Shown one piece after another: positions 56,001 through 64,000 of a DNA stretch of 64,000 nucleotides. The translations under genes and the position numbers were made by a program. The notes under the pieces are model-generated. The model worked only from the letters and a program-made list of their open reading frames with translations, was not told where the DNA came from and ran no database searches. The stretch spans positions 372,001 to 436,000 of the forward strand of contig CAZWSX010000001.1 of the NCBI GenBank assembly GCA_964636985.1. Reading direction: 5' to 3'. Each line of letters begins with the position of its first letter. The stretch's first letter is position 1. The stretch is from CAZWSX01 sp964636985 (GTDB lineage: Bacteria > Planctomycetota > Planctomycetia > Pirellulales > Pirellulaceae).

Positions 56001-56513
56001 TGCGTCGAATTCAAACGCGGCCTTCGTTTCGCCAGCGGCATGTTCCCACGCGCCTGCCAAACGCAGGCCTTGATCGCCTGCGACGAGAATCGGAGCTGCG
56101 ACGTTGAAATTAACTCGCCCGTCGCGGTAGTAGATGCGAAGAGCCAAGACGTTCCAGTCGTCTTTTCGCAGAAACTCCTTCGGGATCTTAAAATGGAAAA
56201 TCTCGCCCAGCGCCGAGCGAAATGCTGGTGGCATTGCCCCCATCGGGCCGAGCAGCTTACCATTCAGGTACACCTCGCGGGCGTCGTCGGCGCACTCCAG
56301 TGCGATGACAACTTCCTTTTGAGACCAATCGCTTGGTGTTTTGAAAAACGTCCGCTCCCAACACCACCCATCTTGAACCGCAGGCGGAGACTTCCAAGTT
56401 TCGGGAACGGCGACGCGCTTCCACTCTGGACCATCGCCATCGCACGCGACAGGAAGCAGACACAAGATTGCGATCAAAGACGGAAGGCAACGGCGCGACG
56501 ACCAAGAACGCAT
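53031..56513 (-). CDS. PVC membrane-bound dehydrogenase with HEAT repeats and haem c domain
   Basis: This 1160-residue lipoprotein (lipobox VAC at about residue 24) is modular. After the leader, residues about 30-190 form a GH2-like sugar-binding jelly roll (VIALECADDAREVYLNGKLLGPMG). A beta-propeller of the PVC 'putative membrane-bound dehydrogenase' type follows (SIRFDPQGRMWLVEYRQYPHPAG, RISIHEDVDGDGVYEKHSVFLDGLN, PDGWLYASQGS). HEAT-like repeats (about 640-960) come next, then the Pirellula/Verrucomicrobium-type haem domain (GRKLFADSCAKCHRLFDTGGKIGPDLTQYKRDD). A periplasmic sugar-oxidising enzyme is likely, but its substrate is unknown. ATG 56513 was chosen because it begins the lipoprotein leader. 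Confidence 0.9.
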   Translation of the reverse strand: MRSWSSRRCLPSLIAILCLLPVACDGDGPEWKRVAVPETWKSPPAVQDGWCWERTFFKTPSDWSQKEVVIALECADDAREVYLNGKLLGPMGAMPPAFRSALGEIFHFKIPKEFLRKDDWNVLALRIYYRDGRVNFNVAAPILVAGDQGLRLAGAWEHAAGETKAAFEFDAAKIGGDFERKVADSATLEKEFRKLGDNDAGPLSPQETLAKLTFPADVKANIAVADPDIAQPLSIRFDPQGRMWLVEYRQYPHPAGLNALSRDKFLRTVYDKIPPAPPNHDRGADRISIHEDVDGDGVYEKHSVFLDGLNLCTSIALDTDGVWVLHPPYLLFYPDRNHDDVPDGDPELHLQGFGIEDSHSVVSNLKWGPDGWLYASQGSTVSGAVQKPGDKEITRSLGQLIWRYHPRLRKYEVFAEGGGNTFGVEIDGQGRVYSGHNGGNTRGFHYVQGGYYQKGFGKHGSLSNPFTFGYFEAMKHAEVQRFTHALLRYEASVLPEKYRDHLFGVGPLQGHVTYSEITPIGSSFQTRDLGYLMTSTDSWVRPVDVQQGPDGCIYIADMYEQRIDHGSHYQGRVHKESGRVYRVAPADKQVRTPNLTKLDDAALLAELKGDNRARREQARWLLTRRKPALSEADSLAALMKADGTEANERLWLHMAWFGLNERAAAKLLEHPSASVRSWVARVSCDDGELSPTLTDRIAAVATKEANIEARVQYAASARRLPVESTLKILRGLLAHQEDASDVFQPLMLWWAMEAHVKKSPAELIAIFKEPDVWNGPLVREAIAPRLVKRFVTAGDRESLRNCGKLIAAAPVEHRKGLVSALETQLDSMPPTALPDELTQLMAEFGGGSLTLRVRRGDAAATQEALARLADDKADATERGRLTTLLVQANAEATRPVLLKLLTSTRDEGLRASILAALQRYNDDEIGKSIIASFAQWPEETRLAAMMTLASRKSWSRQFVDAITSRKWEAERTPTSVVDAIAVHSDPALAADVAKLWPKATPPNAEELTREISRYTNIIRETTGNPYAGRKLFADSCAKCHRLFDTGGKIGPDLTQYKRDDLPILLQNVLSPSATIREGFENYVAATEDGRTLTGFIADQDAQAVTLQAADGQPIILQRSEIEELRLSKVSLMPEGLLSKLTEQQIRDLFAYLRMSQPLPD

Positions 56514-56705
56514 GAGAAGCCTCAAAGCGAAGGCGGGATCGGCATAGGCAGGTTTGCAAACGGCGGGCGGCGCGGCCGAGGCCTGCGCCGTGGTTTGAGT
56601 GTAAACCACCGGCTACCGTAAGTCGAGAAATGGCGAGCGAGAGAACCGCCATGCTCCCCCGCAGTGAAAGAGCGCGGGGAAGCAGTTAGAAATAGGCTGA
56701 AGCCG

Positions 56706-58985
56706 TTACTTCGCCACCTTGGTGCCCAACAGCCCGACGTCGATATACTGGCCGCCGCCTGTTTGGTGCGTATGAACCGCGATCGTTACTTCGTCGTCGG
56801 CGAGCCACCTGTCAAGTGTCTCGCGATCAAGCCCGCGAACGCTCGAATCGCGATACTCGGTCGAGTAGCCAGCCAACCGCTTGATCAATTTGCCGTTGAT
56901 GTAGATCTCGGAGTCCTCGTCCCAGTGGGCGCGGACGACCAGGCGATCAAAATCCTTTCGGCTGAACTTCACCTTGCGACGCAACCAGATGTCTTCCGAT
57001 TTCCAATTTGTGCGAACCTTCGAGCCTGGCGTGCTCGGCTCGCCGAATCCGCCCGGGCCGCTCTTCCACTTGGCATCGTCGAAGTTTGCTTGCTCCCAAC
57101 CGTCGGCGGGCTTATCGGTTGTGTAGCTCCACGTGGCCGGTTCGCTCTCCGACGTCGGAACCACGACGAAAGTCTCGGGAGCAGGACGATCGAGATTCGC
57201 GTGCGCCTCGCGGAGCATCGCGGGATCGACTTTCTTTTCCTTGCGATCGTACGTAACGAGTCCGTTGACTTCAATTTCAACGTCGGTCGTTTGGGTGTAA
57301 ACCGCCGCCGAAAGGCCTTGTGCTTTCAGGGCGGGCAATCGCTCGAACAAGTCGGCCAGCGCGTTGTTGAGGTCATCCTTGTTCGTGTACGAGCGGTAAC
57401 CCCAGTTGTCCTTGCCTTGCCAGGTATGTCCTTCGAGCGGCAAGCCGAGGCCGCCGAACTCGCCGAGGACAATCGCCCGCTTCTCCTCGACCTTCGGAGC
57501 GCCGGGGCCTGGATAGATGTGGGCGTCGTTCACGTCGCCTAACCCGCGGTCGCTCCAACCGCTGGCGTTGTTCACAAGCCGAGTCGGGTCTTGCTTGCGC
57601 GTGAACTCGACGACTTCCTTGGTGTCGAACTGCCCCCAACCTTCGTTGAAAGGGACCCACATCACAATGCATGGGAAGTGTTTGAGGTCTTTGATGATCT
57701 CTTTCCACTCTTCGTAGTAGATCGCCTTGGCATCGGGCGTGCGTTGATAATCGGGATCGTTGGGGCCAATGTAGCGGTCGCCCGAGGGCATGTCTTGCCA
57801 AACGAGCAGGCCCATCTCGTCGCAGTAGCGATACCAGCGAGCCGGCTCAACCTTGACGTGCTTGCGGACCATGTTGAAGCCGTATTCTTGCGTGATTTCC
57901 AGGTCGTACTTCATGGCTTCATCGGTCGGCGCTGTGTACAAACCATCGGGCCAGAAGCCTTGATCGAGCGGTCCCGATTGGAATACGAACTTGTTGTTGA
58001 GCAGAATCCTGGTGATCCCCTTCTCGTCTTTGCCGAGCGAGATCTTCCGCATGGCAAAGTAGCTATCGACGGCGTCTTCGACCTTGTCGCCGTTGGCTAG
58101 AGTAATGCGAACGTCGTACAACTCGGGCGAACCCGGTGCCCACAGCTTCGCGTTTTCGAGCGGCACCACAATCTCTTGCCCGCTCTTGCCCGTCGCCTTT
58201 TTCACCACGCCTTGCTTGGGGTGACTGATCTCGATGCGAACGTCGCCTGCGGGAGCGTCGACAAAAAACTTCGCGCTCGACGAATCGACGTCGGGCGTGA
58301 TCGTGAGATCGCGAATGTAGTTGCTTGGCAGATACTCGATCCAAACAGTTTGCCAAATCCCTGTGGTCGGCGTGTACCAGATTCCCTCGGGACGACGAAC
58401 TTGCTTGCCGCGAGGTTGTGGACCGGCGTCGGTCGGGTCAGTCACACGAACGATGATTTCCTGTTCGCTGTTGGCGCCCAGTGCACTAGTAATCTCGAAC
58501 GAGAACGGGTCGTAGCCGCCGCGATGCTTGCCGACCGACTTCCCGTTCACAAAGACTTCGGTCTCCCAATCGACGGCACCGAAATGCAGCATCACCGGCT
58601 GATCTTTCTTGCGGTTTGTCTTCACGTTGAGGCGATACCACAGAGCGTCGTCAGCGCCGACTTTTTTGCCGACGCCCGAGAGGGCCGATTCAACGCAGAA
58701 CGGCACCAGGATCTTGCCGTCGGATTTTTCGAACTTCGTTTGTGCCTTCGGTGTGATGGCGTAGTCCCAAAGGCCGTCGAGAATCTGCGGAGCATCCATC
58801 CGCCGCAGTTGCGGACGCGGATGCAAACCCTTCTCGCTGTCGCGCGAAGGTTTCACGTCCTTCGCCCAAGGGGTGAAGATAGGGGCGTTAGCTGGCTTCC
58901 AGGCCTCGTCGGCAGCGATGGTGTCGGCGAACGGGACGATCGTGAGGACTATCAGGGGGAGAACGATTGGGTGGAGGCGTGTCAT
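56706..58985 (-). CDS. Glycoside hydrolase family 2 (beta-galactosidase/mannosidase-like)
   Basis: This 759-residue exported enzyme (signal peptide MTRLHPIVLPLIVLTIVPFADTIAA) has the GH2 order of sugar-binding domain (ETEVFVNGKSVGKHRGGYDPFSFEIT), immunoglobulin-like domain and TIM barrel. The acid/base is E448 in WVPFNEGWGQFD. The nucleophile is probably E509 in VLGEFGGLGLP. The extra C-terminal domain (WEQANFDDAKWKSGPGGFG, RRKVKFSRKDFDRLVVRAHWDEDSEIYINGKLI) is another sugar-binding jelly roll. It acts in the periplasm on a beta-linked galactoside, mannoside or glucuronide; specificity cannot be read. It probably cooperates with the PVC dehydrogenase just downstream on the same strand. Confidence 0.92.
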   Translation of the reverse strand: MTRLHPIVLPLIVLTIVPFADTIAADEAWKPANAPIFTPWAKDVKPSRDSEKGLHPRPQLRRMDAPQILDGLWDYAITPKAQTKFEKSDGKILVPFCVESALSGVGKKVGADDALWYRLNVKTNRKKDQPVMLHFGAVDWETEVFVNGKSVGKHRGGYDPFSFEITSALGANSEQEIIVRVTDPTDAGPQPRGKQVRRPEGIWYTPTTGIWQTVWIEYLPSNYIRDLTITPDVDSSSAKFFVDAPAGDVRIEISHPKQGVVKKATGKSGQEIVVPLENAKLWAPGSPELYDVRITLANGDKVEDAVDSYFAMRKISLGKDEKGITRILLNNKFVFQSGPLDQGFWPDGLYTAPTDEAMKYDLEITQEYGFNMVRKHVKVEPARWYRYCDEMGLLVWQDMPSGDRYIGPNDPDYQRTPDAKAIYYEEWKEIIKDLKHFPCIVMWVPFNEGWGQFDTKEVVEFTRKQDPTRLVNNASGWSDRGLGDVNDAHIYPGPGAPKVEEKRAIVLGEFGGLGLPLEGHTWQGKDNWGYRSYTNKDDLNNALADLFERLPALKAQGLSAAVYTQTTDVEIEVNGLVTYDRKEKKVDPAMLREAHANLDRPAPETFVVVPTSESEPATWSYTTDKPADGWEQANFDDAKWKSGPGGFGEPSTPGSKVRTNWKSEDIWLRRKVKFSRKDFDRLVVRAHWDEDSEIYINGKLIKRLAGYSTEYRDSSVRGLDRETLDRWLADDEVTIAVHTHQTGGGQYIDVGLLGTKVAK

Positions 58986-59240
58986 GAGAGGTACCCAACA
59001 TGGAAAAGAATCGAATCAGATTCATCGCCAAGCGTAGCGAACCGTTCTCCTGTTCGCAATTACTTGGAATTAGGTTGGCAATATTTCGTATTTTTGGTGA
59101 GATGGCGGCTGGCGTCGGACCAATCGAATGTGAAGGAAGTGTGTCCATCCGTTGGCTTTGAAAATCGCTAATTACACTGAAAAACTCGCAAATCCGACGG
59201 GGGTTTGCCTGCATTTTTCTTTGCCGATTTTTTCGAACCG

Positions 59241-60284
59241 ATGGTTGCCTCGCGAGCTTACGTCAATTGCCGATTCCGCAGCCATCGGCCGACGGGCGTC
59301 CACCGCTATGCCATCGAGATGGTGGCCCAACTGGGTGACGCCGTCAAACTAATCGAGCCCCCTTATCAGGCCCTCGGTGTCAAAGGGCAATACTGGGAGC
59401 AATGGAAACTCCCCGGCCAACTGCCGAAGGACTCGATTCTCTGGTCGCCGTGCAATACCGCGCCGCTGGCGTGCAAGTGCCAGATGGTGACCATTCACGA
59501 CGCCGCCTTTGTCGACACGCCGGCTGCGTACTCGTGGGCGTTTCGCAATTGGTATCGCTGGCTTATGCCGCGCTTGGCCAAGCGGGCAGTGAAACTCTTC
59601 ACCGTGAGCGAGTTCTCGCGCGAACGACTAGCCGAAGTTTGCGGAGTGAAGCCAGAGAAGTTCGCGATTACTCCGTGCGCGGCCGACGAACGGTTTCGCC
59701 CCGCCACCGAACAAGAGTTAAGAGACGTCCGCGAGGCGCTCAACCTTCCGCCGCGATACATCCTGAGTCTTGGATCGCTCGACCGCCGAAAGAATCTGCG
59801 GAGCGTCATCAAAGCATGGGGCACGCTCCCCCAATGGCACGACGACATCACGTTGGTGCTGGCAGGTGGCCAGGGCAAGTCGCGCGTCTTTAGCGAGCCT
59901 GACTTGAATCCGATTCCACCAGCCGTTCAACCGTTGGGTTATGTCGACGATAAGTGGTTGCCCGCGTTGTACAGCGGAGCCGAGGCGTTTGTCTTCGCAT
60001 CCAGCTACGAAGGCTTCGGCATTCCGACACTCGAAGCTATGGCCTGCGGCACGCCTGTAATTTGTTCGTCGACGACAGCTTTTCCGTCGGTAGCGGGTGA
60101 CGCGGTCGAGTACGTCGACCCGGCGTTGATCGAGAGCATTGCTGCGGGGATTGATAAAGTCCTTCGCGACAGCGAACTTCGAGCCACGCTGACGCAGCGA
60201 GGCTTGGATCGCAATCGGCTGTTTAGCTGGAAAAAATCGGCAGAAGTGGTACGCGACGCGTTTCGCGAAATTGGGGCAGTGTAG
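59241..60284 (+). CDS. Glycosyltransferase family 4 (GT-B fold), first of a cluster
   Basis: This 347-residue cytoplasmic retaining glycosyltransferase has SLGSLDRRKNLRSVIKAWG, LGYVDDKWLPALYSGAEAFVFASSYEGFGIPTLEAMACGTPVI and a C-terminal SWKKSAEVVRD helix. EGFGIPTLE gives the donor-nucleotide-binding E-x7-E motif (F/Y-E-G-F-G). ATG 59241 is preferred to a TTG 12 codons upstream. It belongs with the next two genes to a sugar-transfer cluster, perhaps for exopolysaccharide or O-glycan assembly; acceptor and donor are unknown. Confidence 0.88.
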   Translation: MVASRAYVNCRFRSHRPTGVHRYAIEMVAQLGDAVKLIEPPYQALGVKGQYWEQWKLPGQLPKDSILWSPCNTAPLACKCQMVTIHDAAFVDTPAAYSWAFRNWYRWLMPRLAKRAVKLFTVSEFSRERLAEVCGVKPEKFAITPCAADERFRPATEQELRDVREALNLPPRYILSLGSLDRRKNLRSVIKAWGTLPQWHDDITLVLAGGQGKSRVFSEPDLNPIPPAVQPLGYVDDKWLPALYSGAEAFVFASSYEGFGIPTLEAMACGTPVICSSTTAFPSVAGDAVEYVDPALIESIAAGIDKVLRDSELRATLTQRGLDRNRLFSWKKSAEVVRDAFREIGAV

Positions 60285-60308
60285 CGCTGGATTGTTGAAC
60301 GTGTCTTT

Positions 60309-61412
60309 ATGAATATCGCATTTGTTACTGAACTCTACTACCCAAGTATCGGCGGGCAAGAAGTCCGCTTCGAGGAACTGGGGCAGGAACTCGTCGCGCG
60401 CGGCCACAATGTTACCGTTTACGCGATTCAGACCGATACCAAGTCGCCCGTAACAGAAAAGCGTCACGGGATCGATGTGATCCGACTTGCTACCAGCCCT
60501 AACTACAAGTCGAAGTGGTTTCGTCGTAGTCCGTTTTCGATCGTCCGTTTCACGTGGGCGCTATGGCGGCGCTTGGGGGAACTCAAGAAAGCCGACGTCG
60601 TTATCTTCAACATCTGGCCGATCCTGCCCCACATGATCTTGGGCTGGTTTCTCCGAGGGAAAACAGTCGTCGATATCTGCGAGACGCGCAGTGGCCTGTT
60701 TTGGCACCTCGTCTACAAGTCGTTCAAAGTGCTTCCACGCGTTCGATTTCTCGGAGTGAATCCCGAGATCATCCGCCACATGATCCGTGTGCATGGCGTG
60801 AAGCCGGAGCGAACTCACGTGGCCGTGAGCGGCGTCGACCTGAATAGCGCGGGGCAACCTCCCTTTGAAAAACAATCGGAACAGCTCCTCTTTTTCGGCC
60901 GCATGACGGTCCACAAGAACCCGCGCTTGCTCGCTGAGGCGTTCGTCGAGTCGGGCATCGCGCAAAAGGGCTTTCAACTTCACATGGCGGGCGACGGCCC
61001 CGAACTGAGTGGCTTGAGGAGCGATTTCGGCAACGGCGAAATCACATTCCACGGCCGTGTGTCGGACGAAGCCAAGTGGGATCTCCTTCGCCAAGCGGCG
61101 CTATTGGTAATGCCGTCGCGCCGCGAAGGTTTTCCACGAGTGGTCGCCGAAGGAGCCTGCGTCGGCACCCCGACCCTTTCGCTCGACTATCCCGACAACG
61201 GCACCTGTTCGGTGGTAAAGGACTACTCGATCGGGCGCATCTGCCCCGGATCGAAAGACGCCCTGGTTTCCGAACTGCGACAGTTCGCCGATGGAAAAGT
61301 CTCGTACGACGAAATCGCCGAGCACTGTTTGCGAGACGCCCGCACGGAATTCTCTTGGACGACGGTAACCGATTCGCTCGTCCGTTTTTTGGAAAACGAA
61401 GTAGCACAATGA
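60309..61412 (+). CDS. Glycosyltransferase family 4, second of the cluster
   Basis: This 367-residue GT-B enzyme begins MNIAFVTELYYPSIGGQEVRFEELGQELVARGHNVTVY, typical of GT4 N-termini. In the donor domain it has LLFFGRMTVHKNPRLLAEAF, FHGRVSDEAKWDLLRQAALLVMPSRREGFPRVVAEG and the E-x7-E motif in EGFPRVVAE. It starts 24 bases after the previous glycosyltransferase, and its stop overlaps the epimerase start (ATGA), so the three are one operon. Confidence 0.9.
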   Translation: MNIAFVTELYYPSIGGQEVRFEELGQELVARGHNVTVYAIQTDTKSPVTEKRHGIDVIRLATSPNYKSKWFRRSPFSIVRFTWALWRRLGELKKADVVIFNIWPILPHMILGWFLRGKTVVDICETRSGLFWHLVYKSFKVLPRVRFLGVNPEIIRHMIRVHGVKPERTHVAVSGVDLNSAGQPPFEKQSEQLLFFGRMTVHKNPRLLAEAFVESGIAQKGFQLHMAGDGPELSGLRSDFGNGEITFHGRVSDEAKWDLLRQAALLVMPSRREGFPRVVAEGACVGTPTLSLDYPDNGTCSVVKDYSIGRICPGSKDALVSELRQFADGKVSYDEIAEHCLRDARTEFSWTTVTDSLVRFLENEVAQ

Positions 61413-62356
61413 AAAACGTTCTTTTGACAGGCGGTTCCGGATTCATCGGAAGCCACGTCGCGGATTTGCTCGTGGAAGCGGGCTGCGCAACGACGATTTT
61501 GGATAACCTCTCGTTCGGCAAACGCGAGCATATTCGCGACGACGTCGAGTTTGTCGAAGGGGACATCGTCGATCGGGACATGGTGCAAGACCTGTTCAAG
61601 TCGCACGACTTCGATACCGTGGTCCACCTCGCGGCAATCCACTTCATCCCGTTCTGCAATCAGCACCCCAACCTCGCTTGCCGCACGAATATCGAAGGGA
61701 CGCAGAACATCCTCGACGCCGCGCGCGATTCGGGCAAAGTCCAGCGTCTCTTCATCGCCTCGACAGCGGCCGTCTATCCCGACATGCCCGCAGGCATCCC
61801 CGAAACAACGCCTCGCGCGCCGATGGACGTTTACGGGATGACCAAGTCGGCCAACGAAGAGCAAGCCGCGATTTTCAGTCGCCGAAGCGGTGCTCGCGTT
61901 TCAGTGGGCCGATTTTTCAACGCCGTTGGCGGTCGCGAAACGAATCCCCACTTGGTCCCTGATATCCTCCAGCGGATTGTCGAATCAGACGTGATCGAAA
62001 TCGGCAACACGAGCCCCAAACGCGACTACATCGACGTCCGCGATATGGCCCGCGGCGTGATGGCGATGCTACAAGGCAATCGCGAGCCCATCGACACCTG
62101 CAACATCGGCACCGGCCTGGTGTTCGATGTCGACGAGATCACGGCGATCCTCTCAAAGATCCACGGCCGCGCGATCAAGCTGAAGCCGGTCGAGCGCCTG
62201 ATCCGCAAAGTCGAACGCCAAAACCTGCAAGCCGACAGCACCCGCCTTCAAACCCGCTACGGTTGGAAGGCGACGCACTCGATTGAAGACTCGATGGCTT
62301 ACGCCTACGAGTGGTACCGCGAAGTAGGACGGACAATCCTGTCCGTCCAAGGTTGA
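61409..62356 (+). CDS. NAD-dependent sugar-nucleotide epimerase/dehydratase (SDR)
   Basis: This 315-residue extended SDR protein has GGSGFIGSHVADLLVEAG for NAD binding, Y142 and K146 (YGMTK) in the catalytic motif, and VGRFFNAVGGRETNPHLVPDIL in the substrate region. It is probably a UDP-glucose 4-epimerase-like or related enzyme supplying activated sugar to the neighbouring glycosyltransferases. The start is fixed by the ATGA overlap (61409-61412). The last ten residues (VGRTILSVQG) are encoded by a copy of a dispersed palindromic repeat, which suggests the original C-terminus was replaced or extended. Confidence 0.9.
   Translation: MKNVLLTGGSGFIGSHVADLLVEAGCATTILDNLSFGKREHIRDDVEFVEGDIVDRDMVQDLFKSHDFDTVVHLAAIHFIPFCNQHPNLACRTNIEGTQNILDAARDSGKVQRLFIASTAAVYPDMPAGIPETTPRAPMDVYGMTKSANEEQAAIFSRRSGARVSVGRFFNAVGGRETNPHLVPDILQRIVESDVIEIGNTSPKRDYIDVRDMARGVMAMLQGNREPIDTCNIGTGLVFDVDEITAILSKIHGRAIKLKPVERLIRKVERQNLQADSTRLQTRYGWKATHSIEDSMAYAYEWYREVGRTILSVQG
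62322..62355 (+). repeat. Dispersed palindromic repeat, copy B, overlapping the epimerase 3' end
   Basis: AAGTAGGACGGACA, ATCC, TGTCCGTCC, then AAGGTTG; 33 of 34 bases match copy A (45422-45455, minus strand). It lies inside the reading frame, coding VGRTILSVQG, and supplies the stop codon at its edge. The core inverted repeat could also act as a hairpin at the operon end. Confidence 0.85.
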
Positions 62357-62405
62357 GGCAGCGCTGTATACTTGCGATAGTGCCGCCAATCGCAAGGACT
62401 GAACC

Positions 62406-62981
62406 ATGAGCGCTGTTTCAAAACCGGGCCCCATGTCTCTCGAAGAGTACTTGGCATGGGAGCCGCTCCAGCCAGAACGCCACGAGTACTATCGTGGAGA
62501 GGTCTTCTCACAGGCTGGGGGGACACAAAACCATAGCCTGATAAGTCTCAATCTAGGTGGCGAATTGAGGCAGTTCTTAAAGGGCCATCCGTGCCGCGCT
62601 CACGGAAGTGACATGCGGATCCATATTCGCGCAACCGGATACCAAGCCTATCCGGATGTTTCGATCGTGTGCCCGCCCATCGAAGGCGACTCGAAGCACG
62701 TTATTAGCAATCCTATCTTTGTGGCGGAAATTCTTTCTCCATCCACCGCCGACTTCGATCGCGGAACCAAGTTCGACCACTATCGCCAAATTCCTGCGCT
62801 AGTCGAATATCTCGTCGTGTGGCAGGACCAGCCTCGCGCGGAGCAATACACCAAGACTGAGAATGGAGATTGGCTCATCCACGAGATTCGCGGAATCGAG
62901 GCGGTAGTCGATCTCTTAAGCATCCGCCAGAAGCTCAAGTTCGCCGATGTCTATGACAAAGTCGATTTTGAGTCGAGTTGA
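62406..62981 (+). CDS. Uma2 family (DUF820) putative endonuclease
   Basis: This 191-residue protein has MSLEEYLAWEPLQPERHEYYRGEVFSQAGGT, YPDVSIVCPPIEGDSKH and VAEILSPSTADFDRGTKFDHYR. This is the Uma2/DUF820 PD-(D/E)XK fold, in which the Asp in PDV and Glu in AEILSPST with a downstream Lys are catalytic. Such genes are very numerous in planctomycetes and cyanobacteria; their function is unproven, with proposals of nuclease or mobile-element roles. It follows the glycosyltransferase operon by 49 bases. Confidence 0.88.
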   Translation: MSAVSKPGPMSLEEYLAWEPLQPERHEYYRGEVFSQAGGTQNHSLISLNLGGELRQFLKGHPCRAHGSDMRIHIRATGYQAYPDVSIVCPPIEGDSKHVISNPIFVAEILSPSTADFDRGTKFDHYRQIPALVEYLVVWQDQPRAEQYTKTENGDWLIHEIRGIEAVVDLLSIRQKLKFADVYDKVDFESS

Positions 62982-63003
62982 CTCAATCAGAACGTGCGGC
63001 CCC

Positions 63004-64000
63004 TTACCCATACAACTCCGCAATCGGCTGGCCATTCTCAATCACAATCCGAGGACGGCCTCGATTGTCGACGTATTGCAAGTCGAGTGGCACACCGAGG
63101 TGCCTGAAGATCGTCGACGCCATGTCGCCCGGCGTGATCGGGCGATTGGCGATTTCAGACCCGGTCCGATCCGAAGCGCCGATCACTTGCCCGTGCTTCA
63201 AGCCGCCGCAGGCGAGCGTTGCGGACATGACCACGGGCCAGTGGTCCCGACCGTCGCTGCTCCCTTGAGTTCCCATCCGCGGTGCGCGACCGAACTCGCC
63301 CATCGCGATGACCAGCACGTTGTCGCTCAGTCCGCGTTCCGTCAGATCGTCGATCAGCGTCGTCAACAAATGATCGAACACGGGCAACAGCGGCTTGAGG
63401 CCGCTCTCGATGCCGCCGTACGGCGGGAACTTGTCGCCGTGAGTGTCCCACGTTCCCGAACCGCTATGGCCGGGGCGGCTCAGGTCGATTGTCACGAAGC
63501 CGACTCCGGCCTCAACCAACCGGCGTGCGAGCAAGGTTTGCTTGCACCATTCGTCGTCGCCATATCGAGCGCGCGTTTCCGTCGACTCCTGCGAAACATC
63601 AAAGGCGTTGCGTGCCTTTTGACCGAGCACCATGTCGAGCGCCTGTTGTCCAAATCGATCGACTCCTTCCAGGTTGCCCGAGAGATCCAGGTCGCGGCGC
63701 AACCGATCGAGTTGTTGATTCAGCGCACGACGATCCGTCAGGCGGTCGGCGGTAAGTCCGCCTGGAAGTGAAAACGATTTTCCAACCTGGCGGGCGTTGA
63801 AAGGATCGTACGCCTTGCCAAGGTAGCCCGACCACGCAAGGTGGCTGGTCGATTCCATGTTCAGGACCACGTACGGAGGCATCTGGCGACCGATCGTCCC
63901 GTGGTGCTTCGCGGCGAGCGACGCCAGCGCTGGGTACATGGGCGCTTCGGGGTTGGTTCGCGGCTCAGCGGATAGGTTCGCCGTCTGGAAAACCTGGTTC
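63004..64000 (-). CDS. DUF1501 protein, C-terminal part (partial)
   Basis: The gene runs off the right end of the window; the frame is open to the last complete codon at 63997-63999. The visible 331 codons encode the C-terminal portion of a DUF1501 protein: LLARRLVEAGVGFVTIDL, GSGTWDTHGDKFPPYGGIESGLKPLLPVFDHLLTTLIDDL, VIAMGEFGRAPRMGTQGSSDGRDHWPVVMSATLACGGLKHGQVIGASDRTG and a C-terminal PRIVIENGQPIAELYG. The signal peptide lies outside. Its probable DUF1549/1553 partner would be upstream, beyond the window. Confidence 0.9.
   Translation of the reverse strand, partial: NQVFQTANLSAEPRTNPEAPMYPALASLAAKHHGTIGRQMPPYVVLNMESTSHLAWSGYLGKAYDPFNARQVGKSFSLPGGLTADRLTDRRALNQQLDRLRRDLDLSGNLEGVDRFGQQALDMVLGQKARNAFDVSQESTETRARYGDDEWCKQTLLARRLVEAGVGFVTIDLSRPGHSGSGTWDTHGDKFPPYGGIESGLKPLLPVFDHLLTTLIDDLTERGLSDNVLVIAMGEFGRAPRMGTQGSSDGRDHWPVVMSATLACGGLKHGQVIGASDRTGSEIANRPITPGDMASTIFRHLGVPLDLQYVDNRGRPRIVIENGQPIAELYG

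Noticed and set aside
55227..56621. 464-codon plus-strand frame opposite the PVC dehydrogenase
   Set aside because: It is a shadow of a gene with clear haem and dehydrogenase motifs on the other strand.

Overview
The window looks like chromosome from a GC-rich planctomycete, most likely of the Pirellula/Blastopirellula type. Three features support this. It carries DUF1501, DUF1549/DUF1553 and PVC-type cytochrome proteins, a DUF1080 protein and a PVC membrane-bound dehydrogenase, all families strongly enriched in Planctomycetes. Many products are secreted or lipoproteins and match no well-known family. Housekeeping genes (purF, trpE, gap, hemW) are scattered singly or in short operons. I see no rRNA, tRNA, CRISPR array, prophage or intact insertion sequence.

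Layout. 1-493: end of a threonine aldolase gene. 622-5797: two tandem secreted paralogues and a lipoprotein, translationally coupled. 5829-8687 (minus): a HELGH metalloprotease-like protein and a membrane-anchored Ser/Thr kinase. 8980-14384: a glutaredoxin-like protein, purF, trpE and a di-haem cytochrome. 14911-17186: a three-gene cassette (cupin, single-TM protein, HTTM-like multi-pass protein). 17508-22776: AlkD-like glycosylase, Rpn-type nuclease, a CdaZ-like diadenylate cyclase, a large exported protein and a lipoprotein. 22839-26095: DUF1080, gap and pirin. 26117-30942 (minus): RND adaptor and pump. 31342-35256: a DUF1501 protein, a zinc-ribbon/DMP19-like protein, NAD(P)H-hydrate epimerase, FmdB, a basic zinc ribbon and a small lipoprotein. 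35570-40141: a DUF1549/1553 plus DUF1501 pair. 40208-43297 (minus): BlaI regulator, M56 peptidase and a membrane protein, with a clear double operator over the promoter. 43387-45387: FG-GAP repeat protein. 45493-53034: a TelA-like coiled-coil gene divergent from DUF6384-like, Gly-rich coiled-coil, TMTC-like and hemW genes. 53031-58985 (minus): PVC dehydrogenase-cytochrome and a GH2 glycosidase. 59241-62981: two glycosyltransferases, a sugar-nucleotide epimerase and a Uma2 nuclease. 63004-end: a DUF1501 gene running off the window.

How the parts fit. The DUF1549/1553, DUF1501, DUF1080, PVC dehydrogenase, di-haem and GH2 proteins suit a saccharide-degrading heterotroph with a large periplasmic redox and hydrolase inventory. 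The BlaI/M56 operon is a proteolysis-triggered sensor whose target is unknown. The best candidates for undescribed systems are the TelA-like/DUF6384/Gly-rich locus (45493-49967) and the cupin/HTTM cassette (14911-17186). Two near-identical copies of a palindromic repeat (45422-45455 and 62322-62355) also stand out, because one of them encodes the C-terminus of the epimerase. All assignments come from reading motifs by eye. No database search was run.
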